Of a stretch of 64,000 nucleotides of DNA, positions 23,312-31,555 are shown in pieces. Each line of letters begins with the position of its first letter. Within the stretch, counting starts at the first letter, position 1. Both the position numbers and the translations under genes were made by a program. The notes beneath the pieces are model-generated. The model saw only the letters and a program-made list of their open reading frames with translations. It ran no database searches and had not been told where the DNA came from. The DNA is from Nocardioidaceae bacterium (GTDB lineage Bacteria; Actinomycetota; Actinomycetes; Propionibacteriales; Nocardioidaceae), in contig JAGIBL010000002.1 of assembly GCA_017744365.1 (NCBI GenBank), forward strand, positions 124,001 to 188,000, given 5' to 3'.

Positions 23312-24661
23312 TCAGAAGCCCCCGTCCTGGCCGGGGATCCAGCTGGTGCCCGCGAGCGGGACCTTGGCCATCGCCGCGGCCTCGATCGAGATCGCGACCA
23401 GGTCCTCGGGCTCGAGGTGCGTGACGTGGGCCTTGCCGCAGGCGCGGGCGACGGTCTGGGCCTCCATCGTGAGCACGCGCAGGAAGTTCGCCAGCCGGCG
23501 ACCGCCCTCCTCGGGGTCGAGGTTGCGCTGCAGCTCCTCGTCCTGGGTGGTGATGCCCGCCGGGTCCTGGCCCGCCTGGAACTGGTCGTAGAAGCCGGCC
23601 GCGGATCCCAGGCGCGCGTACTCGGTGTCGTACCGCGGGTCGTTGTCGCCGAGCGCGATCAGCGCGGCCGTCCCGATGGCGACGGCATCGGCCCCCAGCG
23701 CGAGGCACTTCGCCACGTCGGCTCCGTTGCGGATGCCGCCCGAGACGATCAGCTGGACGCCGTCGGGCTTGCGGTGCAGACCCAGCTCCTGCAGCGCCTG
23801 CACCGCGAGCGGGATGGCGGCGAGCGTCGGGATGCCGACGTGCTCGATGAAGACCTCCTGGGTGGCGGCGGTGCCGCCCTGCATCCCGTCGACGACCACG
23901 ACGTCCGCGCCGGCCTCGACCGCGAGGCGGGTGTCGTAGTACGTGCGGGTCGCGCCGACCTTGACGTAGATCGGCTTCTCCCCGTCGGTGATCTCGCGCA
24001 GCTCCGCGATCTTGATCGCGAGGTCGTCGGGACCGGTCCAGTCGGGGTGCCGCGAGGACGACCGCTGGTCGATGCCGACGGGCAGGGTGCGCATCCCCGC
24101 GACCCGCTCCGAGACCTTCTGGCCCAGCAGCATCCCGCCGCCACCGGGCTTGGCGCCCTGGCCGAGCACCACCTCGATGGCGTCGGCCCGCCGGAGGTCG
24201 TCGGGGTTCATCCCGTAGCGGTTCGGGAGGTACTGGTAGACGAGCGTCTTGGAGTGACCGCGCTCCTCGGGCGTCATGCCCCCGTCGCCGGTCGTGGTCG
24301 AGGTGCCCACGGCGGAGGCGGCGCGACCGAGCGCCTCCTTCGCGTGCGCACCCAGGGCGCCGAACGACATGCCCGCGATCGTCACGGGGATGTCGAGGTG
24401 CAACGGGTACTTCGCGTTCCGGCCGCCGAGCACGACGTCGGTGCCGCACCTCTCGCGGTACCCCTCCAGCGGGTAGCGCGACATCGACGCACCGAGGAAG
24501 AGCAGGTCGTCGAAGTGCGGGAGGGCGCGCTTGGCGCCCCACCCGCGGATGTCGTAGATGCCGGTCTCCGCCGCCCGCTGGATGGCGGCGATCGTCGTCC
24601 GGTCGAAGGTGGCGGACTCGCGGAGGCCTCGTCGGGCGCGCTCGTCGGGGGTGAGGGTCAT
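23312..24661 (-). CDS. glxD: FMN-binding glutamate synthase-family protein (GlxD / N-methylglutamate synthase subunit C-like)
   Basis: 449-aa Glu_synthase TIM barrel. Visible: MSFGALGAHAKEALGRAA near 125, FMN/FeS region ADVVVVDGMQGGTAATQEVFIEHVG split near 275, and SGGIRNGADVAKCLALGADAV near 325. In methylotrophs the MgsABC complex converts gamma-glutamylmethylamide plus 2-oxoglutarate to N-methylglutamate; GlxBCD is the rhizobial name. The chosen ATG is at 24,661. The genes for the GXGXG and amidotransferase subunits precede it in the canonical order. Confidence 0.9.
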   Translation of the reverse strand: MTLTPDERARRGLRESATFDRTTIAAIQRAAETGIYDIRGWGAKRALPHFDDLLFLGASMSRYPLEGYRERCGTDVVLGGRNAKYPLHLDIPVTIAGMSFGALGAHAKEALGRAASAVGTSTTTGDGGMTPEERGHSKTLVYQYLPNRYGMNPDDLRRADAIEVVLGQGAKPGGGGMLLGQKVSERVAGMRTLPVGIDQRSSSRHPDWTGPDDLAIKIAELREITDGEKPIYVKVGATRTYYDTRLAVEAGADVVVVDGMQGGTAATQEVFIEHVGIPTLAAIPLAVQALQELGLHRKPDGVQLIVSGGIRNGADVAKCLALGADAVAIGTAALIALGDNDPRYDTEYARLGSAAGFYDQFQAGQDPAGITTQDEELQRNLDPEEGGRRLANFLRVLTMEAQTVARACGKAHVTHLEPEDLVAISIEAAAMAKVPLAGTSWIPGQDGGF

Positions 24662-24668
24662 GGGATTC

Positions 24669-25340
24669 CTAGTACGAGTTGTCGGCGTGGAAGTGGTAGA
24701 GCGTGCGTGCGGAGCCGAAGCGCTTGTACGACGCGGGGTCGTCGTCGGGGTAGCCGGCTGCCTTGAGCAGGCCCTCCAGCTCCTCGAGGTGCTCGGGACG
24801 CATCTCCTTCTCGACGCAGTCGGCGCCGAGCGACCGGGCCGTGCCGCGCAGGTAGATCCGGGTCTCGTAGATCGAGTCCCCGAGCGCGTCGCCGGCATCC
24901 CCGCGTACGACGAGTCGTCCCGCCTGGGCCATGAAGGCCGTCATGTGCCCGGTGTCGCCACCGACCACGATGTCGATCCCCTTCATGGAGATGCCGCAGC
25001 GGGCGCCGGCGTCGCCGCCGATCACGAGCAGGCCGCCTCGACCGGTGGCGCCCGCGGACTGCGAGGCGCTGCCGGTGACGTGGACGACGCCGCTCATCAT
25101 GTTCTCCGCGACGCCGGTCCCGGCATTGCCCTCGATGGTGACCTCGGCCTGCTTGTTCATGCCGGCGGCGTAGTAGCCGCAGTGACCCTGGATCGTGACC
25201 TTGACCGGGGCGTCCAGGCCGACCGCGACGCTGTGCGCGCCCTGGGGTCCGGCGATGACGATCTCGCCGGACAGGCCGGGTGCGTGCAGGGCCTGGTTGA
25301 CCTCGCGGAGCGGGGTGCGGGTCAGGTCGTAGGTGGTCAT
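24669..25340 (-). CDS. glxC: GXGXG-motif protein (GlxC / N-methylglutamate synthase subunit B-like)
   Basis: 223 aa, corresponding to the C-terminal alpha domain of glutamate synthase, a right-handed beta-helix of GXGXG repeats. Seen: VTIQGHCGYYAAGMNKQAE, VTIEGNAGTGVAENMMSG, LLVIGGDAGARCGISMKG and LVVRGDAGDALGDS. A short C-terminal helical extension follows. ATGA overlap with the amidotransferase gene. It structures the ammonia/methylamine tunnel between subunits in the parent family. Confidence 0.9.
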   Translation of the reverse strand: MTTYDLTRTPLREVNQALHAPGLSGEIVIAGPQGAHSVAVGLDAPVKVTIQGHCGYYAAGMNKQAEVTIEGNAGTGVAENMMSGVVHVTGSASQSAGATGRGGLLVIGGDAGARCGISMKGIDIVVGGDTGHMTAFMAQAGRLVVRGDAGDALGDSIYETRIYLRGTARSLGADCVEKEMRPEHLEELEGLLKAAGYPDDDPASYKRFGSARTLYHFHADNSY

Positions 25341-26248
25341 GCCGGAACCTCCTGCCGGGCCCAGTGGTAGACGACCTCGGGCTCGGGCTCCCAGAGCTTC
25401 GCCTTCTCGACACCGGGCAGGTGCGCGAGGGCACGGAACTCGCTGGCCATCGCGACCCAGTCGTCGGTCTCGGCGATGATCGCCGGCTTGCACGCGATCG
25501 CGTCGCGCACCACGGCGAAGGAGTCCCGGTTCGAGACCAGCAGCGTGTAGAAGCCGTCGAACGTCGTGGTCAGGTCGGTCAGCGCCTCGTCGACGCCGGC
25601 GCCGCCGGAGAGCCGGTGGGCGACGAACCGGGCGCCGACCTCGGTGTCGTTCTCGGAGTCGAACACGACGCCGTCGCGCACCAGGTCGCGGCGGATCGTC
25701 GCGTGGTTGCTGAACGATCCGTTGTGCACCAGGCACTGGTCGGGCCCGACGGCGTACGGGTGCGCACCGCTCGGGGTGACCGCGGACTCGGTCGCCATCC
25801 GGGTGTGGCCGACGCCCTGCCAGCCCTGCGCCTGCGCGAGCCCCCAGGACTCGGCGAGGTCGCGCGGCGAGCCGACGCCCTTGAGCACGGTCAGGTCGTG
25901 GCCGAAACCGGCGACCAGAGCGTCGGGGTACGCCGCCCTGCTGGCGTGGACCAGCTCGTCGAGCTCGACGGTCGCGGTGAGGACGTAGGTCCGGTCGAGC
26001 CTGGTGGCCGTCACCGGCGAGCCGAGCACCTCGCTCACGCGCGTCTCGACGGCAGCCAGGTCGTCGGCGACCTCGAGCAGCGACACGCTGCAGGTCCCCG
26101 CGGGCGACCACCGCGGGTCGCCGTACACGGAGACGCCGGCGGAGTCGCTCCCCCGGTCCTCCATCTCGCACAGCATGCCGGTGAGCAGCTCGCCGAGCCG
26201 TGGGTAGAGCTCGGGGTTGCGCAGGTGCAACCCGACGATTCCGCACAT
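25337..26248 (-). CDS. glxB: class II glutamine amidotransferase (GlxB / N-methylglutamate synthase subunit A-like)
   Basis: 303-aa Ntn amidotransferase starting MCGIVGLH, so Cys2 becomes the N-terminal nucleophile after Met removal. Other conserved elements: EDRGSDSAGVS near 31-41, VGHTRMATESAVTPSGAHPY near 150, HNGSFSN near 178, and SENDTEVGARF near 195. In MgsA this domain hydrolyses the gamma-glutamyl amide of gamma-glutamylmethylamide. It lies 20 nt after the GlnT-like gene. Confidence 0.92.
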   Translation of the reverse strand: MCGIVGLHLRNPELYPRLGELLTGMLCEMEDRGSDSAGVSVYGDPRWSPAGTCSVSLLEVADDLAAVETRVSEVLGSPVTATRLDRTYVLTATVELDELVHASRAAYPDALVAGFGHDLTVLKGVGSPRDLAESWGLAQAQGWQGVGHTRMATESAVTPSGAHPYAVGPDQCLVHNGSFSNHATIRRDLVRDGVVFDSENDTEVGARFVAHRLSGGAGVDEALTDLTTTFDGFYTLLVSNRDSFAVVRDAIACKPAIIAETDDWVAMASEFRALAHLPGVEKAKLWEPEPEVVYHWARQEVPA

Positions 26249-26268
26249 GGTGGTCTCTCCTCCGAGTC

Positions 26269-27597
26269 CTAGAAAGCGGTGAGGTAGCGGTCGTGCTCCC
26301 AGGGGGAGACCGCAGCGTGGTAGGTGAAGAACTCGTCCTTCTTGAGTCCCGCGAAGTACTCCGAGACGCCCTCGCCGGCCGCGTCGAGCGTGCCGCGGAC
26401 GACCTTGTCGTCCTCGAACGCCTCCACCGCGTGAAGCAGCGTCGGCGGGAAGTGGGTGTCGGGACCGCTCCCGATCGCACCCAGCTCGAGCCCGCGCTCG
26501 ACACCGTCCAGCCCGGCGGCCACGGCGGCGGCGATGGCGAGGTAGGGGTTGGCCGAGCCGTCGCCGCCGCGCAGCTCGATGCGCTGGTCGTCCGGGATGC
26601 GCACGTAGTGGGTCCGGTCGTTGCCGCCGTACGTCGGCTGCTTGGGCGCCCAGGTCGCCCCGCTGGCGCTCGACGCCACCGCGCCTGTCCGCTTGTAGGA
26701 GTTCACGGTCGGCGCGATCACGGCCTGCAGGGCGGTGGCGTGCTCGAGGATCCCGGCGACGAAGGAGTAGGCCGTGCCCGACAGCCCGAGTCCGATCGTG
26801 TCGGTCTGCTCGCCGTGGCGCGGGAAGACGGGCGACCCGGTCGCGGTGTCCCGCAGCGACAGGTGCAGGTGCAGGCCCGAGCCGGTCCGGTTCGCGAACG
26901 GCTTGGGCATGAAGGTCGCGATCATCCCCCGCTCCTCGGCGAGGACGTTGAGGAGGTAGCGCAGGGTGACGACGCGGTCGGCGGTGGTCAGGGCGTCGGC
27001 GTAGGCGAAGTTCTGCTCGAACTGCCCGTTGCCGTCCTCGTGGTCGTTGGCGTAGTTGCCCCAGCCGAGCTCGTTCATCGCGGTGCTGATCGCGGTGAGG
27101 TGCTCGTACATCCGGGTGAGCCCGCGCGCGTCGTAGCAGGGCTGGTCCGCGACGTCGCTGGCGTCGGCCGGCACCAGGCGCCCGTCGTCGTCACGCTTGA
27201 GCAGGAAGTACTCCACCTCGGCGCCGGCGTACGGTGCGAAGCCCTGCGCGGCGGCGTTCTCGACGATGGACCTGAGGATGACCCGCGGAGCGAACGGCCA
27301 CGGCTTCCCCTCGACGTGGGGGTCGCAGTGCACGATCGCCAGCCCTTCCTTGACGAAGGGGACCGGCGTGAACGAGGCGACGTCCGGGACCGCGATCAGG
27401 TCGGGGTCGTGCGGCTTCTGGCCGAGGGCGCCGGCGGCGTAGCCCGCGAAGCCCACGCCCTCGGTGGCCAGCTGCTCGAGCGCCTCGGCGGGGACGAGCT
27501 TCGCGCACGGCTTGCCGTTGAGGTCGACCATCATCGCCAGCAGGAACGTGATCCGGTGCTCCTGGACGAGTGCGGCCAGATCGCGGTGGGTCGTCAT
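26269..27597 (-). CDS. glnT: glutamine synthetase family, GlnT type (gamma-glutamylmethylamide synthetase-like)
   Basis: 442 aa GS fold, shorter N-terminal beta-grasp than GlnA. Seen: AGAEVEYFLLKRDDDG near 140, NYANDHEDGNGQFEQNF near 195-212, FMPKPFANRTGSGLHLHLSL near 245-265 and NSYKRTG near 315, and RIELRGGDGSANPYLAIAA near 370. GlnT and gamma-glutamylmethylamide synthetase (GmaS) share this subfamily; the adjacent GlxBCD set favours an amine-glutamate ligase over ammonia assimilation. ATG with AGGAG. First gene of the run, with a 19-bp palindrome upstream. Confidence 0.88.
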   Translation of the reverse strand: MTTHRDLAALVQEHRITFLLAMMVDLNGKPCAKLVPAEALEQLATEGVGFAGYAAGALGQKPHDPDLIAVPDVASFTPVPFVKEGLAIVHCDPHVEGKPWPFAPRVILRSIVENAAAQGFAPYAGAEVEYFLLKRDDDGRLVPADASDVADQPCYDARGLTRMYEHLTAISTAMNELGWGNYANDHEDGNGQFEQNFAYADALTTADRVVTLRYLLNVLAEERGMIATFMPKPFANRTGSGLHLHLSLRDTATGSPVFPRHGEQTDTIGLGLSGTAYSFVAGILEHATALQAVIAPTVNSYKRTGAVASSASGATWAPKQPTYGGNDRTHYVRIPDDQRIELRGGDGSANPYLAIAAAVAAGLDGVERGLELGAIGSGPDTHFPPTLLHAVEAFEDDKVVRGTLDAAGEGVSEYFAGLKKDEFFTYHAAVSPWEHDRYLTAF

Positions 27598-27629
27598 CGG
27601 CGTCTCCTGATTCCACTGTGATGAATCTA

Positions 27630-27648
27630 TGTCTACTGTCAGTAGACA
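27630..27648. promoter_or_regulatory. 19-bp perfect palindromic operator upstream of glnT-like operon
   Basis: TGTCTACTG-T-CAGTAGACA, centred 42 nt before the glnT-like start codon. Length and symmetry fit a dimeric repressor. The XRE-cupin protein at 20,260 or an unlinked GntR protein could bind. Confidence 0.65.
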
Positions 27649-27727
27649 CCTCGTAATCTACTTCCCCGACGGCCCGGGCGTCGAGCGCCGTACGTAAATT
27701 CCTTGTTTCGCCCGGGCCGCCGTGGGA

Positions 27728-28276
27728 TCAGTCGTCCGCCTCCCCGGGCACCAGCGCCTGGATCTCCAGCGTCAGGTCGGTGGCATCGCCGATCAGCAGC
27801 GGGCCGCCAGGCGCCGACACGTTGCCGTCGACACCGAACGCGGAGCGGGAGACACGTGTCGAGGCACGGAACCCGAGCCGGAAGCTGCCGAGGTGGTCCT
27901 CGCCGTCACCGGTGAAGTACACGTCGAGGTGCACCGGCAGGGTCGTACCGCGGATGGTGAGGTCGCCGTGGAGCGTGTACCGATCACCGTCGGCGTCCAG
28001 GCCGGTCGAGGTGAACGTCGCCTGCGGGTGGCCGGCGGCGTCGAAGAAGTCCGCGCTGCGCAGGTGCTCGTCACGGGCGGCGACCCCGGTGGTGAGGGAC
28101 GCGACGTCGATCGTGGCGGTCACCGTGGACTTGCGCAGGTCGTCGCCGACCTCGACGACGCCCGAGAACGCGCCGAACGTGCCTCGCACCCGCGCCGCGA
28201 CGAAGCGGGTGGAGAACTCGATGGAGGAGTGCACGAGGTCGATGTCGTAACGACCCGGCCTGATGTCGATGCTCAT
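27728..28276 (-). CDS. YceI family protein
   Basis: 182-aa lipocalin-like YceI domain: PGRYDIDLVHSSIEFSTRFV at the start, VRGTFGAFSGVVEVG, SLTTGVAARDEHLRSADFFDA and TLHGDLTIRGTTLPVHLDV. The fold binds long polyisoprenoid or amphiphilic lipids. No signal peptide, so cytoplasmic here. ATG start 5 nt after the esterase stop, in one operon with it and the FAD oxidase. Confidence 0.92.
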   Translation of the reverse strand: MSIDIRPGRYDIDLVHSSIEFSTRFVAARVRGTFGAFSGVVEVGDDLRKSTVTATIDVASLTTGVAARDEHLRSADFFDAAGHPQATFTSTGLDADGDRYTLHGDLTIRGTTLPVHLDVYFTGDGEDHLGSFRLGFRASTRVSRSAFGVDGNVSAPGGPLLIGDATDLTLEIQALVPGEADD

Positions 28277-28281
28277 CGCCG

Positions 28282-29187
28282 TCAGCCGATCTGCTTGCGC
28301 ACGAAGGCGCCGATGCGCTCGATCGAGTCGATCGCCTCGGGCAGGAAGCTCGCGAACAGGAGCCAGGTGTGCGGAGCGCCCTCGGTGACGACCAGCTCCG
28401 ACGCGGTTCCGGCCGCCAGGGCGCGCTCGTGGAACTGACGGGAGTCGTCGAACATGACCTCCTCGCTGCCCACCTCGACGAGGAGCGGAGGAAGCCCGGA
28501 GAGATCGCCGAACAGCGGGGAGACCAGCGGGTCACGCCGGTCGTGGTCGCCGAGGTAGCTGACGGCGAACCCCTCGAGCAAGGCGGCCGAGACGAACGGA
28601 TCCCGGTCCGCGCGCTCGGTGTAGGAGGGCGCCGTCATGGTCATGTCGGTCCAGGCCGAGATCGGCACCGCCGCCGCGGGCAGGGGGATGCCCTCCTGCT
28701 TGAGCCGCAGCATCAGCGCTAGCGTCAGGCCACCACCGGCGGAGTCGCCGCTCACCACGAGCCGGTCCGCGCCCACCTCGGCGAGCACCGTCTGGTAGGC
28801 GGCCAGCGCCGCGTCGAGCGCGGCCGGGAACGGGTGCTCCGGGGCGAGCGGGTAGTCCGGGAGGTGGACGACGACGCCGGCCGCCTCGGCCAGCCTCGCC
28901 GCCAGCTCGCGGAACATGAGGACGTCGCCCTCGTTGTAGCCGCCTCCGTGGAAGTAGATCAGTGCTCGGTCCGCCCGCGACGACGGTGTCGTCACGGTCA
29001 GGCCGGGGAAGCCCTGCGCCGGGGTGACCACGGCCCCCTCGGGGACCGGGAACTGCTTCTCGCTCCACACCGCAACGGCCTCACGTCGGCGCACGGGCTC
29101 GGGCCTTTCGTCGTCGGGGACGAGGTCGGCCACGGTGCCCCACAGACGGTGCGCCCGGGCGAGCTCGTCACTCAGCTGCTTCTTCAT
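28282..29187 (-). CDS. alpha/beta hydrolase, hormone-sensitive-lipase family esterase
   Basis: 301 aa. Oxyanion motif HGGGYN near residue 76, nucleophile elbow VSGDSAGGG near 148, acid Asp expected in PPLLVEVGSEEVMFDDS near 240, and His in APHTW near 274. No signal peptide. ATG start with AGGAGG 5 nt upstream; the first bases overlap the oxidase stop (ATGA). It should hydrolyse small carboxyl esters or lactones, possibly of the partner oxidase. Confidence 0.92.
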   Translation of the reverse strand: MKKQLSDELARAHRLWGTVADLVPDDERPEPVRRREAVAVWSEKQFPVPEGAVVTPAQGFPGLTVTTPSSRADRALIYFHGGGYNEGDVLMFRELAARLAEAAGVVVHLPDYPLAPEHPFPAALDAALAAYQTVLAEVGADRLVVSGDSAGGGLTLALMLRLKQEGIPLPAAAVPISAWTDMTMTAPSYTERADRDPFVSAALLEGFAVSYLGDHDRRDPLVSPLFGDLSGLPPLLVEVGSEEVMFDDSRQFHERALAAGTASELVVTEGAPHTWLLFASFLPEAIDSIERIGAFVRKQIG

Positions 29188-30545
29188 GTGTCCTCCTGGG
29201 TTGGTGGGTTCGTGCCGTGCCGAACCGGGTGAAGACCGATGCCGCACGAGAAGAGGTTCTGGGGGTCCACGCGCCGCTTGACCGCACCAAGGCGATCGAG
29301 GTCGTCGACGCCGAACGCGTCACCGACGGCCGCCTGGCGCTCGTCGAGGTCGACGAAGTTGAGGTACGCCGGCCTGGCCGCGTGCTGGGACGCGGTGTCG
29401 GTCAGCAGCCTCGCGAAGGTGCGCCTGCCGGCCGAGCGCGCCCGGTCGTCGTCGAAGACGCCGACGGCTTGCAGCAGGAAGTCGCTGTCGCGGGCCGCGT
29501 AGCTCGCTGCCGGATTGGGCCTGGCGACGGCGCCGCCGGCATGCCGGACCTCGACGAACAAGGCCCCGCCCTCGACGGCCGCCGTCATCGCCGCCACGGT
29601 GCTCACATCGACCGACTCCAGCCAGCGGCCGGTGACGCAGACCGGCGTGGGTTCGTCGGGGTCGCGGGAGATCGTCGCTGCCTGCCGGAACGCGATCGGC
29701 CCGAACAGGTCCGCCTCCGGCCGCCGCCACGCACGCAGCCGGTCGACGTACGCGCGGGCCTCCGGCGAGTCCGTGGAGTGGCAGCCGCGGATGATCGCGC
29801 AGCGCCGGCCGCGGAAGGGCGCCGGGACCGCGTCGATGTCGGGAAAGGCGCTGACGTTGAAGGCACTGGTGAGCTCGGCCGGCGCGTCCTCGATCCAGCG
29901 GTGCCAGAGGGCGAAGACCTCGTCCGCGTCCTCGAGCGGGTACAGCAGGTTCCCGGCGTACACCCGGTCGACCGGCACGAGCGCGATCTCCATGGCCACG
30001 ACCACGCCGAGGCTGCCCGCGCCGCCGCCCAGGAGCGCCCAGAAGAGGTCGGGCTCGGACAGCGCCGTCGCGACGACGACCTCCCCGTCCGCGAGGACGA
30101 CCGTCAGCGATCTCACCGAGTCGACGGCCAGCCCGTGGTGGCGCGCCAGCCAGCCGATGCCGCCCCCGAGCGTGTAGCCGACCGCGCCGACCTGAGGGGA
30201 GGATCCGAGGAGCGGCGCCAGCCCGACGTCCTGAGCGGGACCGAGCACATCGGTCCACCGGGCGCCCCCGCCGACCCGCGCGACGGCCCGCCGCGGATCG
30301 ACGTGCACCTGGCGCATTCCCCGGAGGCAGAGCAGTAGGGCTCGGTCCCCGGCCAGGGCGGCGGGCCCGTGCCCCGTCGCCTGGATCGCCACCTGCAGAC
30401 CCTGGGCCCGAGCGGCTCGAACGGCCTCCACCACCTCTGCGGTCGTCGATGCCTGGGCCACGGCCGCCGGACGGTGCTGGAAGCTGCGGTTCCAGCCCGC
30501 GCTGGCGGCGTCGTACCGGGGGTCGCCTGGGCGGACGATCGACAC
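29184..30545 (-). CDS. FAD-binding oxidoreductase, berberine-bridge/VAO family
   Basis: 453 aa. FAD_binding_4 domain with QATGHGPAALAG near 55, whose His fits the 8-alpha FAD linkage site, and GAVGYTLGGGIGWLARHHGLAVDS near 118-141. C-terminal BBE segment near 400-440: DLDRLGAVKRRVDPQNLFS. Such enzymes oxidise alcohols, sugars, alkaloids or lactols with O2. No secretion signal. First gene of an oxidase-esterase-YceI operon; an oxidase-esterase pair acting on a lactone-forming substrate is plausible. Confidence 0.88.
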   Translation of the reverse strand: MSIVRPGDPRYDAASAGWNRSFQHRPAAVAQASTTAEVVEAVRAARAQGLQVAIQATGHGPAALAGDRALLLCLRGMRQVHVDPRRAVARVGGGARWTDVLGPAQDVGLAPLLGSSPQVGAVGYTLGGGIGWLARHHGLAVDSVRSLTVVLADGEVVVATALSEPDLFWALLGGGAGSLGVVVAMEIALVPVDRVYAGNLLYPLEDADEVFALWHRWIEDAPAELTSAFNVSAFPDIDAVPAPFRGRRCAIIRGCHSTDSPEARAYVDRLRAWRRPEADLFGPIAFRQAATISRDPDEPTPVCVTGRWLESVDVSTVAAMTAAVEGGALFVEVRHAGGAVARPNPAASYAARDSDFLLQAVGVFDDDRARSAGRRTFARLLTDTASQHAARPAYLNFVDLDERQAAVGDAFGVDDLDRLGAVKRRVDPQNLFSCGIGLHPVRHGTNPPTQEDT

Positions 30546-30570
30546 TTCTGCTCCCCGTGTTTTAAGTAAC

Positions 30571-30653
30571 AGTGAACAGTTGAAGTTTGCATCACCCCTA
30601 CTGCAGGCGCAATCCCTGAGATAAATGAGATTTCAATGACTTAGGTGTTCACT
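30571..30653. promoter_or_regulatory. inverted AGTGAACA repeats in a divergent promoter
   Basis: AGTGAACA at 30,571-30,578 and its reverse complement TGTTCACT at 30,646-30,653 flank an AT-richer stretch between the FAD oxidase and the membrane-protein gene. They may be paired operator halves for the two divergent promoters. Confidence 0.35.
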
Positions 30654-30711
30654 TTGACGCAACACCGTGTCTATCGTGACCGTCGTCACATCGCCAACCA
30701 TGAGGATGGTC

Positions 30712-31317
30712 ATGACCAACTCAGCAGTTCACATCACGGCCTGGCGCCGCTGGGCGACCCAGCACCGCCTCGCCGCCGCCGTGGTCGCGGGCATCGTCGC
30801 CACGCACATCGGAACCGTCTTCGCGTTCTTCCTCGGCGGCCTCGGCCTCGCCCGGGTCGACTGGAGCACGGCCAACGGCGCGGTCTACATGCCGCTCGCG
30901 GGCGACGCGCACTTCAGCGACACGACCCGGTTCCTCTTCGGGACCGGCATGCACTACGTCGACGGGATCCTGTTCGCGATCATCTTCGCCGTCGCCTTCC
31001 ACCCGCTGCTGCCGTTCAGGAGCACGCCCCACGGCAACATGGTCAAGGGTGTGGTCTTCGGGCTGATCCTCACGTTCGTGTCGCTGGTCATCCTGGCGCC
31101 GTACGTCTACGGCCCGGCGTTCGGGATGAAGTCCGGCATCGGCCCGGGCAGCGTCGGCTTCCTGGCCCACCACGCTCCCGGCGGCTGGGAGTGGACGATC
31201 GGCGCCGTGCTGTTCCACATCGTCTACGGCCTGCACCTCGGTCTGATCTACAACCCGACCGACGAGGAGGACCACAGCATCACCCGCGATCGTCAGGCCG
31301 TCCTGGCCGGAGCGTGA
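30712..31317 (+). CDS. hypothetical four-TM membrane protein
   Basis: 201 aa. Hydrophobic segments near residues 20-45 (LAAAVVAGIVATHIGTVFAFF), 80-100 (GILFAIIFAVAFHPLLPF), 110-135 (VVFGLILTFVSLVILAPYVYG) and 160-182 (WTIGAVLFHIVYGLHLGLIY). Histidines recur in or near the helices (H in THIG, MHYVD, FHP, HHAPGG, FHIVYGLH), suggesting metal, haem or quinone contact. I chose the ATG at 30,712 because GAGGA lies 5 nt upstream; ATGs and a GTG occur earlier. Family not recognised. Confidence 0.75.
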   Translation: MTNSAVHITAWRRWATQHRLAAAVVAGIVATHIGTVFAFFLGGLGLARVDWSTANGAVYMPLAGDAHFSDTTRFLFGTGMHYVDGILFAIIFAVAFHPLLPFRSTPHGNMVKGVVFGLILTFVSLVILAPYVYGPAFGMKSGIGPGSVGFLAHHAPGGWEWTIGAVLFHIVYGLHLGLIYNPTDEEDHSITRDRQAVLAGA

Positions 31318-31555
31318 CCTCGTCGCTGTCCGGGACCGAACGCGTGCGGCCCCGGACAGCGCTCGGAGCGTCCTCCGCACACGGCTCTTCCCCGACGCGC
31401 TGGGCCAGGATGCGCTCGACGACCGGCGCGAGGTAGTGATCGACGTAGAACGGCCCGCCGAGGTCCTGCCACTGCTCGACCGCCCTGATGAGGGCATCGC
31501 GCTCACGACTGGTGAGACCGCCCGGAGGCGTCCGTCCGTCAACCCGTCCGGTCAC
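31280..31555 (-). CDS. small hypothetical protein, coupled to the E2 fragment
   Basis: 91 aa from a GTG overlapping the upstream stop by 4 nt (GTGA). Helical N-terminal half LTSRERDALIRAVEQWQDLG with PFYVDHYLAPVVERILAQRVG, then a charged low-complexity tail. Its 3' end overlaps the convergent membrane-protein gene by 38 nt, so the last residues may be recently acquired by stop-codon loss. No family recognised. Reality rests on the overlap and coding-like composition of the first 55 residues. Confidence 0.5.
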   Translation of the reverse strand: MTGRVDGRTPPGGLTSRERDALIRAVEQWQDLGGPFYVDHYLAPVVERILAQRVGEEPCAEDAPSAVRGRTRSVPDSDEVTLRPGRPDDRG

